A program made the translations under genes and the position numbers. Positions 31,185 through 42,109 of a DNA stretch of 64,000 nt are shown here, one piece after another. The notes under the pieces are model-generated. The model worked only from the letters and a program-made list of their open reading frames with translations, was not told the origin of the DNA and ran no database searches. The stretch is from Adiantum capillus-veneris (lineage: Eukaryota > Streptophyta > Polypodiopsida > Polypodiales > Pteridaceae). The stretch's first letter is position 1. Each line of letters opens with the position of its first letter. The stretch spans positions 77,055,412-77,119,411 of the forward strand of contig CM043963.1 in NCBI GenBank assembly GCA_014529385.2, in the 5' to 3' direction.

Positions 31185-32470
31185 CTACATCCCGTGAAAC
31201 CAGAATTCGTTTTGTTTGCGGATGATACAACCTGTAACCTTTTCTTTCAGCACTATAACCAACAAAATACATTTGACAGCCTTATCATCCAATGTTTTGC
31301 GTTGTGTTTGAGGCACCAAAGAATATGCCAAATAGCCAAAAACACGCATGTGCTCAATAGAAGGCTTTCTAACATTCCATGCTTCATATGGAGTAATAGA
31401 CTGCAAAGCTTTCGTAGGACACCTGTTTAGTACATAAGTGGCACACATGATGGCCTCAAGCCAAAAAGAATGCGGCAAAGCTTGACTTTTGACCATACAT
31501 CGTGCGATTTCCATAAGTGACCTTTTTTTCCTCTCAGCAACACCATTTTGCTGATGTGTATAAGGCACTGTACATTGGTGTATTATCCCATGACTAGCCA
31601 GAAATGCATTGAATTCATGAGACATATACTCCCCCCCTCGATCGGAACGGAGGGTGCCCATAGTACATTTCGAGACATTTTCAACCATAGCCAGAAATTG
31701 TTTGAAGCACATAAAAATTTCGGACTTCGCTTTAAGCGGAAATACCCATGCATGCCTGGAGTAATCATCAATGAAATTCATGAAGTAAAGGTAATTGCCC
31801 AAGGACGGAGTTTGCATGGGCTCACAAACATCACTATGCACAAGCTGCAACCTGCATGTGGCCCGAGCTGAACCATCCTTTGGAAACTTAGAACGCTGCA
31901 TCTTACTCAAAATATAGCCTTCACAAACATGTTTGACAGGTGCTTCAAGAGGCGGCAAAGAAGCAACCATATCAGATTTTTGCAAACGCAGCAAACCGGC
32001 AAAATTCGGATGACCAAAACGTGCATGCCAAAGTTTTGCATCTGAAATAGCCCTTGAATCTGCAACAGCATTTGCAAAATTTTTTCCACACTTGTCATAC
32101 AAAGTGAGCTTATATAGCCCACGGCACAAAAGGCCAGATGCAACAATTTCATCACCAAAACTGAGATCATGAACTGTACATTTGTCATCCACAAATTTGA
32201 CTACAAGTCCAAGTCTAGCAAGTGCGGATACAGAAAAGAGATTCTTCTTGATCCCAGGTACATAAGGTGCATCAACAAGTGTGAAGGAACTCCCATTTGC
32301 AGCAGTAAGCACAATCTTTCCAATTCCCTAAACCGGATAAGAGGCATTGTTGGCACAAGTGACTGAATTCCCATGAGGGACAGACTCACGAGAGGTGAAC
32401 AATTCATGATGTGAGGTAATGTGCTTTGTAGCACCACTGTCAAAATACCACACATGTGAATCTACAGCAA
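31185..32470 (-). pseudogene. copia protease and integrase
   Basis: The protease box WYFDSGATKHITSHHE near 32405-32455 keeps DSG. TAG at 32328-32330 then interrupts the frame before a 375-codon integrase frame. That frame contains LWHARFGHPN (pre-integrase), a zinc finger whose second Cys is Tyr (CEGYILSKM), catalytic Asp in HSDVCEP and RSDRGGEY, and Glu in NGVAERKKR. The catalytic DDE set is complete while the finger is damaged. Confidence 0.9.
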
Positions 32471-32669
32471 ATCACAAGCATGCATCATGGACAACAGGAT
32501 TGTAAGTGCACTCTGCACTAAAATCCCATTCTGCACTAAAAGCCCATTCTGCATCAACATCAGCATTACAGTCTCCTTTTATAGAAGACTCAACAATGGT
32601 TGCATTTGTAGTGGAACCAGCATTTGCAGTGGAACCACCCTCTTTCTTCTTAGCCTCTTTGGCATTCAA

Positions 32670-33544
32670 CTTAGGACACTACTTGATCAAGTGATCATTA
32701 GATTTACAAGAAATGGCAACGCATCTTCTTTTTGCCCTTATCACCAGAATTTCCAAATGAATTTCTGCCAGCAGAAGCATTAGGAACATAAGTTTTTCCA
32801 CTCGCATTAGAACCATAAGAAGTGGATGCATTGTTGTTACCACCCTTTCTTTGAGAAGCAATAAAAGCCTGTTCAACTGCACGCTACCTAATCCTGTTTC
32901 ATCTGGAAAGTAACTCTTGCAACAACAATGTGCATAATGCATCAAACTTGACAACTTCAGGATTTCCTTGTGTCATCAGTCTCCAAGAAAGTCTGGTAGG
33001 AATCTGGTAAGGCATCAAGAACAGTCTGCACAAGGGAACTGTCTGACATGACTTCACCTGCAAAAATAAGTTTCTCATTGATATCCTTGACACCAGCAAG
33101 GAAAGTGTCAATATCATCTTCCTCATGCATAATCTTTGACTCCAGCTCTTTACGCAGCAAAGCAATTTTAGCCTCATTGCGACTTGCATAAAGACCTGCT
33201 AGAATATCCCAAGCCTGTTTTGCAGATTTTGCTGAACGGATGTGAGGAACAATGGTGCGCTTCACAAACAATGCAATCAATGCATGAGCATGCACATCCT
33301 TTACATCCCAACGAGCTTGTTCTGCCGTAGGCAAAACAACTCTAATAGCAGCAAGACCTGCAACATCCTCAACATCGCCTGCATCCTCAGAACTAGGACG
33401 TACATCAATGCCTTGCACAATATTCCAGACGCCCTTTGACACAAAAACATGTTGCATCATGTAAGCCCACATAGGGTAATTGTCCCCATCCAACCTGTCC
33501 TCAGTAGCAAACATCTTGAACACATCTCTGTTGTTGTCAGCCAT
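32670..33544 (-). pseudogene. copia gag
   Basis: ATG 33542-33544 (MADNNRDVFKMFATEDRLDG) starts the copia gag with 'L.GDNYPMW...M'. The frame breaks near 32970 and resumes in another frame. The zinc knuckle near 32680-32730 reads C-x2-C-KSNDHLIK-stop-C across a further shift. UBN2-type capsid features (QAWDILAGLYASRN) are clear. Confidence 0.85.
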
Positions 33545-33860
33545 GGTAAATGATGCACCTGATGTGAAAAGTACCCGAAAATAGGAGAAACAGATCAAGA
33601 ACAACACGTGCTATATAGCACAAACCGTAGAAGACCTTAAGGCACCTGTTATGCAGAAAACAACACTGATAGAAATTCTACACAAAATAACGAAATAGCC
33701 TGTGCAGTACTGCCTGTAGTGGAAACGGAGGCCGATATGAGCTCGAATCAGAAATCTGAGTGGACGTGCGCACACTTGCCAAACCTCATTGTAATCGAAG
33801 AAAGTGAGCAAGCGTGTGCTGGAGCAGCTGGCGGCTAAGCCCGGGAGGATGTAACCTGAT

Positions 33861-33869
33861 CTGATACCA
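33861..33869 (-). other. copia primer-binding site
   Basis: On the minus strand TGGTATCAG lies two bases inside the 5' LTR, the initiator-Met tRNA type. Confidence 0.8.
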
Positions 33870-33871
33870 AT

Positions 33872-34098
33872 TGTTGGAAGTAGGGTTGCAAAGAAACACA
33901 CACAGCTTGGAGAAGACGAAGGAAGCTTAAGGCACACAATAGAGAGTGTGTTACTTAGTGTGCAATGGAAAGATAGATAGCCCTAGAGTGATGGGTGTAT
34001 ATACAATGCTCGGGGGGGAAATCCTCCTAAAGAGGGGAAAAATGCGCCGGCGGTCCTAATGTGTTCACACACATCACTACCACATGTATATGGTAACA
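33872..34098 (-). repeat. copia 5' LTR
   Basis: 227 bp, the partner of 28986-29211. It ends next to target duplication CCTGC at 34099-34103. Confidence 0.95.
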
Positions 34099-34103
34099 CC
34101 TGC

Positions 34104-35420
34104 ACCCACTACTCACACACAGCCTGTGTAGCACAATGATAAAAATAATCCCTAGCCTCAAATTTTGGTGCCCCCTCTTGGGATGAGCTTCTGAAGAGAG
34201 TTGACCTGCAGGTTGCTCTCCTACTGCCATGTGTCCAGCTTGCTCCTTTTGGTTTAATTCCTAGTACCCACCAACTTGTGAAGTCTTGCCAAGGGGCCTA
34301 AATGACTTTAACCGAGCCTAGCCACTTCTTTACTAGTCCGATTCCAATGCCGATCAGCCCAACCATCTCGTGGTTGCCTGGCCTTGACTCTTGCGGGTGA
34401 AACGCTCGACCAATGGCCGTTTCACATTGGCAATGCAATGTCTGGGCATTTGTGATTTTAACAAGAGGCCCCCAAAACTTAAATAAAAATCAAGGGAAAG
34501 AAACCAGCAAAAATATATAGTGATTCTCACAGTCTCGTGACATACCCCCATCTTAAAATCGCAAACGTCATCGATTGCATGCTTCCTATACATGCCACAA
34601 ATGATTTAGTGTGGTTATCACTCTTTAATCATCACATGTATTTGCAAGAAAGACTGTCAAACATGTGTACACATGACTTAATGAGACCTTCATACTTTTG
34701 TCAAACAATGTACACTTCTATTGCATTGAATCCTTATGTACATGTGAAGTGCTAGCTCTTGCTAATCCTATAATTAAGACTTAAAAATTCATACTTAAGA
34801 TCAAACTGAGACTCAAGAGACTAAATGTGTTTTTGATTGATTGAATGATTGCTTTAAAACTGAGTACGATAGGCTCCTTATATAGGAGATGAAGAGACAC
34901 AAATGAAAAGACATGTCTCATGGTGAATAGACGGGACTTTACATGTACAGACACATCCTTTTGGCGAAGAGCTGCAACCATTGCATGAAGAGTTGCAACC
35001 ATAGAGTGAAGAGGTGTGGGGTGTAAGCATGTTAACTTGTGATGCTTTTTGTGCTAGTTATCATGTGGCAACAAGCATATCTTGTAAGCATAATGAGAGT
35101 GTAACTTTTCAAACGTGTGGGAATCCATCAAATATTTCAAAATAGGGGGACCACCCTGAATCCACTTTCTTGACCATTTACGCAGTGTTACTCTGAGGGG
35201 AGTGGGGCAATCAAAATGCATGGAGAGAAGTGGAGTGGGGCAGTCAACATGCATGGAGAGAAGCGGGGCGCAGGGGCCAGAGGTATGAGAGAACCAAAAA
35301 CAAAGTCGAGGGCTGAACTTTCTGCTGCTTCTTCTCCACCCCGAAAAAGGGTGAAGCTCTCTGATTCCCCAGTATCCCCAATGGCAAAGACCTTGCATAC
35401 AAAGGGGAAGGATGACTTAG

Positions 35421-35422
<2 letters not shown>
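34104..35422. other. Non-coding; 34240-34570 is a dispersed repeat
   Basis: 34240-34570 aligns with 53330-53610 (shared order TTCCTAGTA.CCA.CAACTT, CCTA.ATGACTTT, CTAGTGCCGA-like, GTTTCACA.TG, CAATGTC, GGAAAGAAAC), much diverged. No gene is recognised. A frame at 35216-35410 encodes a basic PPRKRVKLSDSPVSP stretch like a nuclear localisation signal and could be a first exon of the next gene, but nothing proves it. Confidence 0.45.

Positions 35423-35456
<34 letters not shown>
35423..35456. repeat. (CT)n microsatellite
   Basis: About 17 uninterrupted CT units. Confidence 0.95.
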
Positions 35457-35459
<3 letters not shown>

Positions 35460-35746
35460 CTCATTATGATTTGCGAGGATAGTTGCTGGTGCTGTCTTGG
35501 TTGGAGAGTTGTCCCTTGATGTCGGCTTTAGCAGTAGGACATCTTGTGAATAGTCACTTGAAATACAATCGCTCAAGTCGAAGTCTGGCTCAAGAAGCAC
35601 AAACTAGTGTTTGATTTGAACCTAGAAATTGGAAGGAAGTGCTCAATACTGCACTTTCCTACTGTTAACACACTCTTGGCTACATTATTTTTTACCTACC
35701 AACAAATAGAAAAATCTGCTAATCTTGTGACATTGGGGGTGTGCAG

Positions 35747-36625
35747 GCCGATGGAAAGCTCCAAAGTTTACAGTCCCAGTACAGAGCAAGTACTGTATTA
35801 CAGCAGAAGAGTTCAATGATGTGCATGGCCTCTCCTGGCTGGTGCCAACCCCAAACTAGTGAGGTGGGATCAGATCAGTGATGTGGAGTCGTTCAATGTT
35901 TTCAGAGAGCCAAAGAATCGTAGTCACTATCGCATTAAATGCAGTTGTTTGCGTATTGATATGTTCAAGCAGGTGATGCAGCTGCATTACAAAGTGTACC
36001 AGAAGCCCCCAACAAACATGGAGATCAACTTTGCATTCGCCAAGGGGTTTGTAAAAGAATTCAGCCCGACGGCAATTTCAAGTAGCTTAGCCATGCAATT
36101 CAATTGGGCTGAATTCGCCGTCCAGCATTTGCAGGACCTCCGAGAGAAAGGGTACTACGAGGCCCATGTCAAAAAGTGGAGGATGCGCAATGTATGTCAA
36201 AACATCGAGGAGGCGCAAGCTGAAATGAAGGAGGATACCAAGGAGACACCCATCTCTCGCCACAGCACTCACCAGCAGGCTGAAAGCCTGTCATTTTTTT
36301 GTGTTGAGAATTTGCAGCACATAAAAGCTGCCTCTGAAAACAACTGCAAGATGCTAAAGGACATCTTTTAACTGCAAAATCAGAGTTTGAAGCTGCGAGG
36401 GTTGTCCAAGCAAGCAATGCTAGGGTCACCTCAATTGTGCTTGCTATGAGACAAAAGCTTCATGGCGCTGAAAATGAATTACAGAGGTTACTACAGAGCG
36501 ACAACGTGGATGCAAAGAGGGAAATAGAGTGTAAAGTAAAAATAGAGACATTTAAAGAGACATTGGAAGGTTTGGCATTTCCTGACAGTGAGGACACTCT
36601 TGCTGCTGACTCAACTTGTCAGTGT
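35747..36625 (+). pseudogene. Element-borne protein, N-terminal exon (coiled coil)
   Basis: It begins after a good acceptor (GGGGGTGTGCAG, ending 35746). The most protein-like reading (KAPKFTVPVQSKYCITAEEF) runs into stop at about 35855. One base out of phase it continues as VRWDQISDVESFNVFREPKN to 36371, then shifts again into LTAKSEFEAARVVQASNARV to a GTAAGT donor at 36626. So two small indels break an otherwise continuous exon. The second half is Glu/Lys/Gln-rich and probably coiled coil. I recognise no family. It lies upstream of the RING-like exon. Confidence 0.5.
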
Positions 36626-36720
36626 GTAAGTGCGTGACTTTTATGCTTCCACCGTATGATTGGAATATGTGCACAACAAACCTATGTACTTACCATGCTC
36701 CTCTTTTTTTTGGTGTGCAG

Positions 36721-37102
36721 ATTAATGTGGAGGTTATGGAAGAAAAAGTGAATGCATGTGAAGGTCAACTGTAGCTCCTAATGCACATGAGCAAGATGCT
36801 ACAAGGCTCCTCCATTCCCACTACCCTATGTATTATGGCTATGGGCACTTTTACAGAAAGTATAGAAGGGGTATGCGATGGGACGATGATCAACCCGTGC
36901 AGTGGCTGCAGTTTGCCACTTGAAGTAAAGGGAACCAATGCCACGGTCAAGATGGCCTGTGGGCATAGCTACCACTTTCTCTGCTTTGCAGTTGCATGCT
37001 CCTTGTCGACAAAATGTAGAGCTGTGACCTGACAGCAAAGGATACAACAAGAATGGTGTTGGAAACCCACAGGGCAAAGACATCCAATCACACCAACATC
37101 TG
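36721..37102 (+). pseudogene. RING-like exon of the same element gene
   Basis: The intron 36626-36720 (GTAAGT...TGTGCAG) is 95 bp and keeps phase 0. The exon is open except for TAG 36775-36777 and a TGA near 37029. It carries a Cys/His cluster: CSGCSLPLEV, then CGHSYHFLCF, then CSLSTKC. The order C-x2-C, C-x-H-x2-H-x2-C, C resembles a degenerate RING/RING-variant zinc site, which would suggest ubiquitin-ligase or protein-binding activity. The match is by pattern only. The donor GTAAGA follows at 37103. Confidence 0.5.
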
Positions 37103-37998
37103 GTAAGATTGTATAGGGTGTGCTAATTAGCATACCCAGTGTGTTAATTAGAATATTGAGTGTGTTAACTGGATATGCTAATTAGCATATCTTGTATGCT
37201 GATTAGCATACTGGGTATGTTGATTAGCATACTGGGTATGCTGATTAGCATACTTGATATGCTAATTAGCATACATGATATGCTAATTAGCATATTGTGT
37301 ATGCCAATTAGCATACAAGATATGCTAATTAGCATATTGTGTATGCCAATTAGCATACTGGGTATGCTAATTAGCATACTGGGTAGGCTAATTAGCATAC
37401 CCAGTGAGAATATTGAGTGTGTTAACTAGATATGCTAATTAGCATATCTTGTATGCTAATTTGCATACCCTGTGCTCAGTGTACAGATTAGAGTAAGTTT
37501 GGCATATTAGCATATCTAGTAAGTTAACTACCATATCCAAATGCTAACTAGAAAACTGTATATTCTGATTAGCATACTGGGTATGCTGATTAGCGTACTG
37601 GGGATGCTGATTAGCATACTGGATATGCTTATTAGCATATTGGATATGCTAAATAGCATACTGGGAATGCTAATTAGCATACTGGGTATGTTGATTCATG
37701 TACTGAGTATGCTGATTAGCATACTGGATATGCTAATTACCATACTTGTGCTCAGTGTACAAACTAGAGTAATTTTGTCATAATGGCAAATCTAGTAAGT
37801 AAGATACCATCTCCAGATGCAAACTAGCATATTGGATATGCTAGTTAGCATACTCAGCAATTCGAATTAGCATATTGGGCTTGTCAGCATAATGGATTCC
37901 AATGTATGCCAGGCCGCACACATAGTCACAACATATCAAACATTTTCTAGCATACATGACATGCTTATATGAGTCTTAATCCACGTTTTTTGTTGCAG
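37103..37998 (+). other. Intron with 21-bp palindrome array
   Basis: Donor CTG|GTAAGA at 37103 and acceptor TTTTTTGTTGCAG ending 37998 are both strong. Joining the flanking exons keeps the frame: one base left over plus GC, then ATG TGG. The array fills about 37119-37890. Confidence 0.6.
37119..37890. repeat. Left array of 21-bp units with palindrome TATGCTAATTAGCATA
   Basis: Roughly 30 degenerate units such as TATGCTAATTAGCATACTGGG recur, mostly at 21-bp spacing. Several units hold perfect 16- to 18-bp palindromes. Because 21 is a multiple of three, both strands stay open and give false heptad proteins (MLISILG repeats). A related array stands at 42110-43165. Confidence 0.93.
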
Positions 37999-38657
37999 GC
38001 ATGTGGCAGTCCCTCCGTGATGTGGGCAGTGTGCATGACACGAAGGGCAAGGGAGAGGCTGTAATGGAGGACCTTTCGATCGAGGAGAGTGATAAGCTGG
38101 AAACAAGTGAGAACCCTTCTACAGAGAAGGGTGTTGAGCTGGATGCAAGGAGTGAAGAGGTGGATGAGGGCTCCCAGCAGATGCCAAATGAAAGCATGAA
38201 AAGAACGAAGGAAGGCGGTGATGTGAGCAGGAACTCAAAAGATGATTTTTTTGTCATGGCTCCTTGTGTGCGAGCGATGCCTGCTGCTGCAACTGATAAA
38301 GCAGAAGCTTCTCAGCAGAGAGTGGGTAGTGGCTCAGGGGAAACTTTGAAGAATGACAACATAGAAGATGAGCAAGAAGTTGGTGACAACAGCCCTCTCG
38401 AGGGTTTTTTGCGTAAAGCTCAACTGAAAAGAAAAGTTGGCCTTGAAGAGGTACCCGAAGACATTGCAAGCACAGCCTGTGGTTCGGACAAGGTTGAAAG
38501 CTCCAAAGGTGAAAAGAAAGCCACCCGCTCAAGAGATTGCAAAAAATTGTGTTTAGACTTATTGCTCCCTACCCGGTTGTGCCCTTCACTGTATATGCTA
38601 GACCATTTTGAAACCCAAATGCGTATTGTAACTGACATGCATTTTGTTTTCCAATGA
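37999..38657 (+). CDS. Acidic exon of the same element gene (unknown)
   Basis: Open from the acceptor to TGA/TAA at 38657, about 219 codons. Rich in Glu, Ser and Lys (EEVDEGSQQMPNESMKRTKE), so it is likely disordered, with a basic patch KRKVGL and KGEKKATRSRDCKK that could be a nuclear signal. No domain is recognised. It could be the C-terminus of the coiled-coil/RING-like protein. I cannot exclude that ATG 38001 starts a separate protein. Confidence 0.45.
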
Positions 38658-38821
38658 AAATGTATTTTTGTGCAATATAAATCTGAGTAGCAGTTCATTG
38701 TAATAGTTCATTATAATTTTTGCGGTTTTTTTTTTAACTTGTTCATTTCGTATCGCGCTTTCCCTACAAAGGAAGAGAAACAGGCATTAATAGTCATGCC
38801 TGATGCAACTGCGGCCATGCA

Positions 38822-39886
38822 ATGGCAGAAATTACGGAGATGGCGAGTCCACAAAGCCAGGCACTTAAGGAGGAGATTGAAAAACGCCTTGAACGATATT
38901 CACAGCTTGCCCGTAGTATTATTGAGCGCCTAAATTATGTGCACCCAAGTGGGCCGGTTATTTTTGTTGAATGGTATCCTCTACCAGACCCAATATGGGT
39001 GCCTAAGTGTTTATGTGATGAAAAAAGGGCTCTGGTGCTGGACCTGAACGGTCTTTTGGTGGCAGTGGTAGAGCCTCGCTTTGGTGAAAAGCCCTCGGCA
39101 TATGCAGATGAAATGTTGAAATACGATGTACTTGATAAGATGGTGTTCTGTCGCAAGGACAACCTTTTTTTTTTGGACTGGTGCCTGCACTTCTTTAATG
39201 TGTTTATATGGAGCACAAGCCTCCATAGTAAAGTCATGAGTATTTTCCGTACAGTTTTTAAAGAGCAGGTGCCAAAGATTACTGGGTTTTTTGCTCAAGC
39301 GCACTGTACAAAGCAATCCTGGCAGATCCAGAGAAAACCTGTGTTTATGAAAGACTTATCCTTGTTCTGGAAACACACTCCGGGGTACAACGCCCAAAAC
39401 ACACTTATAATCGATAATATCTTCTACAAAGTGTTTCAGAACCCACCACAAACTTGGCTTGTTACTCCCAGTTTAGAGCACCAGAGTGCTGAGCAGAGGG
39501 AAAAGTTCCTTATAGAAACTTTGAAGTCCTGGCTTTTTCTTTGGCTGCAAACGGATGATCGGGAAGCATATGTTGCTGATAATGTGTTTGAGACAGGCTC
39601 ATATGAGTTTTCTGATGCAGTCGTCGAATGTTCGCAGGACATTCAAATTTAGATGGATATAGAGGCTAAAAGACTGGAAGAAATTCATCGCAAACAGCGA
39701 GAAGCTGACCTAGAAGTAGAAAGAGAGAAAGAAAAGCTGGAGAGGGAAAGAGGAGAAAGGGAGCAACATAGTGCCAACCTAGAAGCAGAGGAGGAAGCAG
39801 AGAGGAAGGAGGAAGCAAAGAGAAAGGGGGAAGTAGAGAGAAAAGAAAAGAGGCAGCAAGAAGAAGACAAACAGCGAGAAGGATAG
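38822..39886 (+). CDS. FCP1/NIF-type HAD phosphatase-like protein with charged coiled-coil tail
   Basis: ATG 38822 opens 276 codons to TAG 39650-39652, directly followed in frame by ATG and 77 more codons to 39886. The core matches the plant FCP1-homology (HAD) family: KRALVLDLNGLLVAVVEP (motif I, residues about 68-85), DWCLHFFNVFIWSTSLHSKV (motif II region) and NTLIIDNIFYKVFQNPP (motif IV region). These enzymes remove phosphate from phosphoproteins such as the RNA polymerase II tail. The usual DxDG is DLNG here, with Asn in place of the acid/base Asp. Plant relatives with DVNGLL exist, so loss of activity is unsure. The extension is almost all Glu/Lys/Arg (LEREREK-like) and predicted coiled coil. 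TAG 39650 may be a mutated CAG, so this could be one 354-residue protein. Confidence 0.7.
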
Positions 39887-40103
39887 CCCGGTCACTACAA
39901 GCGCCCTCCGAGGAGGCCTTAAGGGTTTTGGGGGCAGTGACTGTCATTGTAAAATTGAACCCTATGTAAATAATTTGATGCTGTCAATTAATGTAAACAG
40001 TTTGATAGTTAGCACGCTGAGCATGCTGACACAAAACCAACTTTATAATAAAACTGCATACCCTTACAGCAAAGTGGTATATAGAAAATCCAGTGGATAC
40101 AAC

Positions 40104-41969
40104 TTAAAAGCTGAAGGGCATGCTATTACAGATTACTTCATAGCTTTCTGGAGTGATTGTGTACACCTGCCTTCTCCTTGGGACGTGCTCCATGGGTATT
40201 TTGATACATCGCACAAGATGTGAAAGTAGGTGGACGATAGGCTGCTTGTGGTCTAGCTTGAAGGTGTATGCATCCAATTGCTTGTAATACAGTCCTTGCA
40301 CAACATATGAGCCTCTGTCAATTACATTGCTCCATTCATCAATGTACCCCTTCTCCACCTTCTCCTTTTCTACAACACACTTGACCAGATAGAAATCCAC
40401 ATCTTCGGTGTTGGTTAAAGCATCTGGATTTACAACAAATGTGTCTCCAGAACATAGAGCGCTACTCAACACATCATGATGACCTTCGTATGTGAAGTCA
40501 TCATAGCCAACGAATTCCTCTGTCAAAGCTTCATCTGTTTGCTCAAGTAATGGCTGCAGAATCTGATAATCCCAAGCCTCCACATGAGCTTTATTGATGC
40601 AGTGATTCCACCTTCCGTTCATGCATGCATCACAGAAGCATGCCAACTTTCTTGTTGCAAGGGCAATTGGATCCTGCGGGTTGTGACCACGAATAGCATG
40701 AAAAGAGCGAGTTTTTGCCACAGTGGCACAATTCCACTTAACTTCCCTGTTAACATCTCCCTCTTTAACCTCCCAGAACACACGAGCACATTCCCTTTCT
40801 TTTGAAGGATATGATGTAGGTGCTCCCTGCGATAGGTTGGCCTGGCAATACGCAACCACATCTGCTACACACTGCAATATAGCTCCATTAGGTTTTAGTT
40901 ATTCATGGGTCAAGGTTCTTTTCACAACTGCTTCTGCACCATCATGCTCGCCCTTGCCATGCCCTGATCCAAAGAAGAACCAGCTCATCCCAATCCCTGT
41001 GAGTCCACCATATCTTGCAACAAAATAGAAAGGCCTCGCTCCCTTGAATTGCGTGGCCGCACCATCTGACCACACCCAATGTTGTTTACAAGTGACACCC
41101 TCTTGTTGTAACCAGTCACAGTGTAGCATGAAGCAATGTTGCACAAACAGTGTGTCATGCACCCTATCATTTGATATAAAGAAGTGGATTGTTTTGACTA
41201 CCTCCCCTGCCTTGCGGTAGTACGTTATGTGTACAAAAATAGTTACTTGACTAGAGTGCCAATGCATTGACTGAATCTCATTTTGCTCCTTGAAGGCGTA
41301 ATTTTCAGCAAAGTCAACAACTGAGACAATGACATCATCCGGAAAGCGAAGTATACAATCCTTAAATTGTTGTCCTTGCCATCGTGCCACATAGTTATGA
41401 GTGATGAAGAGCTTCAACTTGGTCTGCAACAGTCGAAGAAACTCCCAGCACTGCATTTCTTTATGCAAAAGATCTTTTCTTTTCTTACTGTTTCCATGCC
41501 TGTCTTTTTCTTCTACATACGCAAATACTTTCACATTAATACTCTTACCTGGCTTTGCTGTTTCTAAGCAACATAATTCTAACTTGTTTACTCTACATAT
41601 CTTACAGTCTCCCATCAGGCATTCCCTTCTATGGAAAACTGCATCTGCTGGCTTTGGACAGAGAATGGACTCCCACATCTGTGTGACACCTTTGAACGTG
41701 TGATGTGAAGCCAGGAAGCCACTGCTAATGTTCTTGCCTGTAGCACAGATATTGCATACACAATTGCAACATGTATCATGCAACCCAAAAGCACGAGAGC
41801 GCATGTGGTTCAGTGCGTCTTTCAAAAAGGTCATTTGCACATGGTATTCGCAACAACATGTGTACCTATCCTTCAGCCTCCTGCAAAAGAATGGCTTTAA
41901 AATCTCAAACATCCTCATGCCAATCTTGCAATCTGGATGTTTTTGTTTGAATCTTTGAAAGAGCTCAAC
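40104..41969 (-). pseudogene. DDE-transposase-like protein, main exon, one nonsense codon
   Basis: A frame of about 620 codons is broken only by TAA at 40899-40901. Its start is an acceptor (TGGATATTGCAG, ending 41970), so the first exon lies upstream. Features in order: KIGMRMFEILKPFF, Cys pairs near residues 40-80 and 119-136 (possible zinc sites), VVDFAENYAFKEQNEIQSMH (about 219-238), WSDGAATQFKG (about 302), FFFGSGHGKGEHDGAEAVVK (about 333), then a 258-codon C-terminal part. Asp221, Asp304 and an acid in GEHDGAE are good candidates for a DDE/D triad. I know similar proteins as uncharacterised multicopy genes in animals and early plants and take them as cut-and-paste transposases, but I cannot name the superfamily. 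It converges on the phosphatase-like gene, 217 bp apart. Confidence 0.65.
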
Positions 41970-42109
41970 CTGCAATATCCATATTTGATAAGTATGTTTA
42001 CTAGGAGAAATAATCCAAACAAGACTTTACGCATTGCTACTTAATACATCCACCACAGAAACAAATTGGTGTGTTAAAGAGCACATTGTATGGTCCTAAC
42101 ATGCATGTA

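Larger units (their letters stand above)
28986..34098 (-). mobile_element. Ty1/copia retrotransposon, structurally complete, 5.1 kb
   Basis: Two near-identical LTRs (28986-29211 and 33872-34098) face the same way and end TGTTACC...CCAACA on the minus strand. The 5-bp target duplication CCTGC sits at 28981-28985 and 34099-34103. Primer site and polypurine tract are in place. The domain order on the minus strand is gag, protease, integrase, RT, RNase H, as in copia. Several frameshifts and one nonsense codon make it non-autonomous now. It interrupts a repeat that exists uninterrupted at 46385-46680. Confidence 0.96.

Noticed and set aside
37165-37783. Heptad-repeat proteins (MLISILG type) on both strands
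   Set aside because: The 21-bp period keeps frames open on both strands at once. Composition follows the palindrome and there is no start context or flanking domain. The same applies to 42244-42912.
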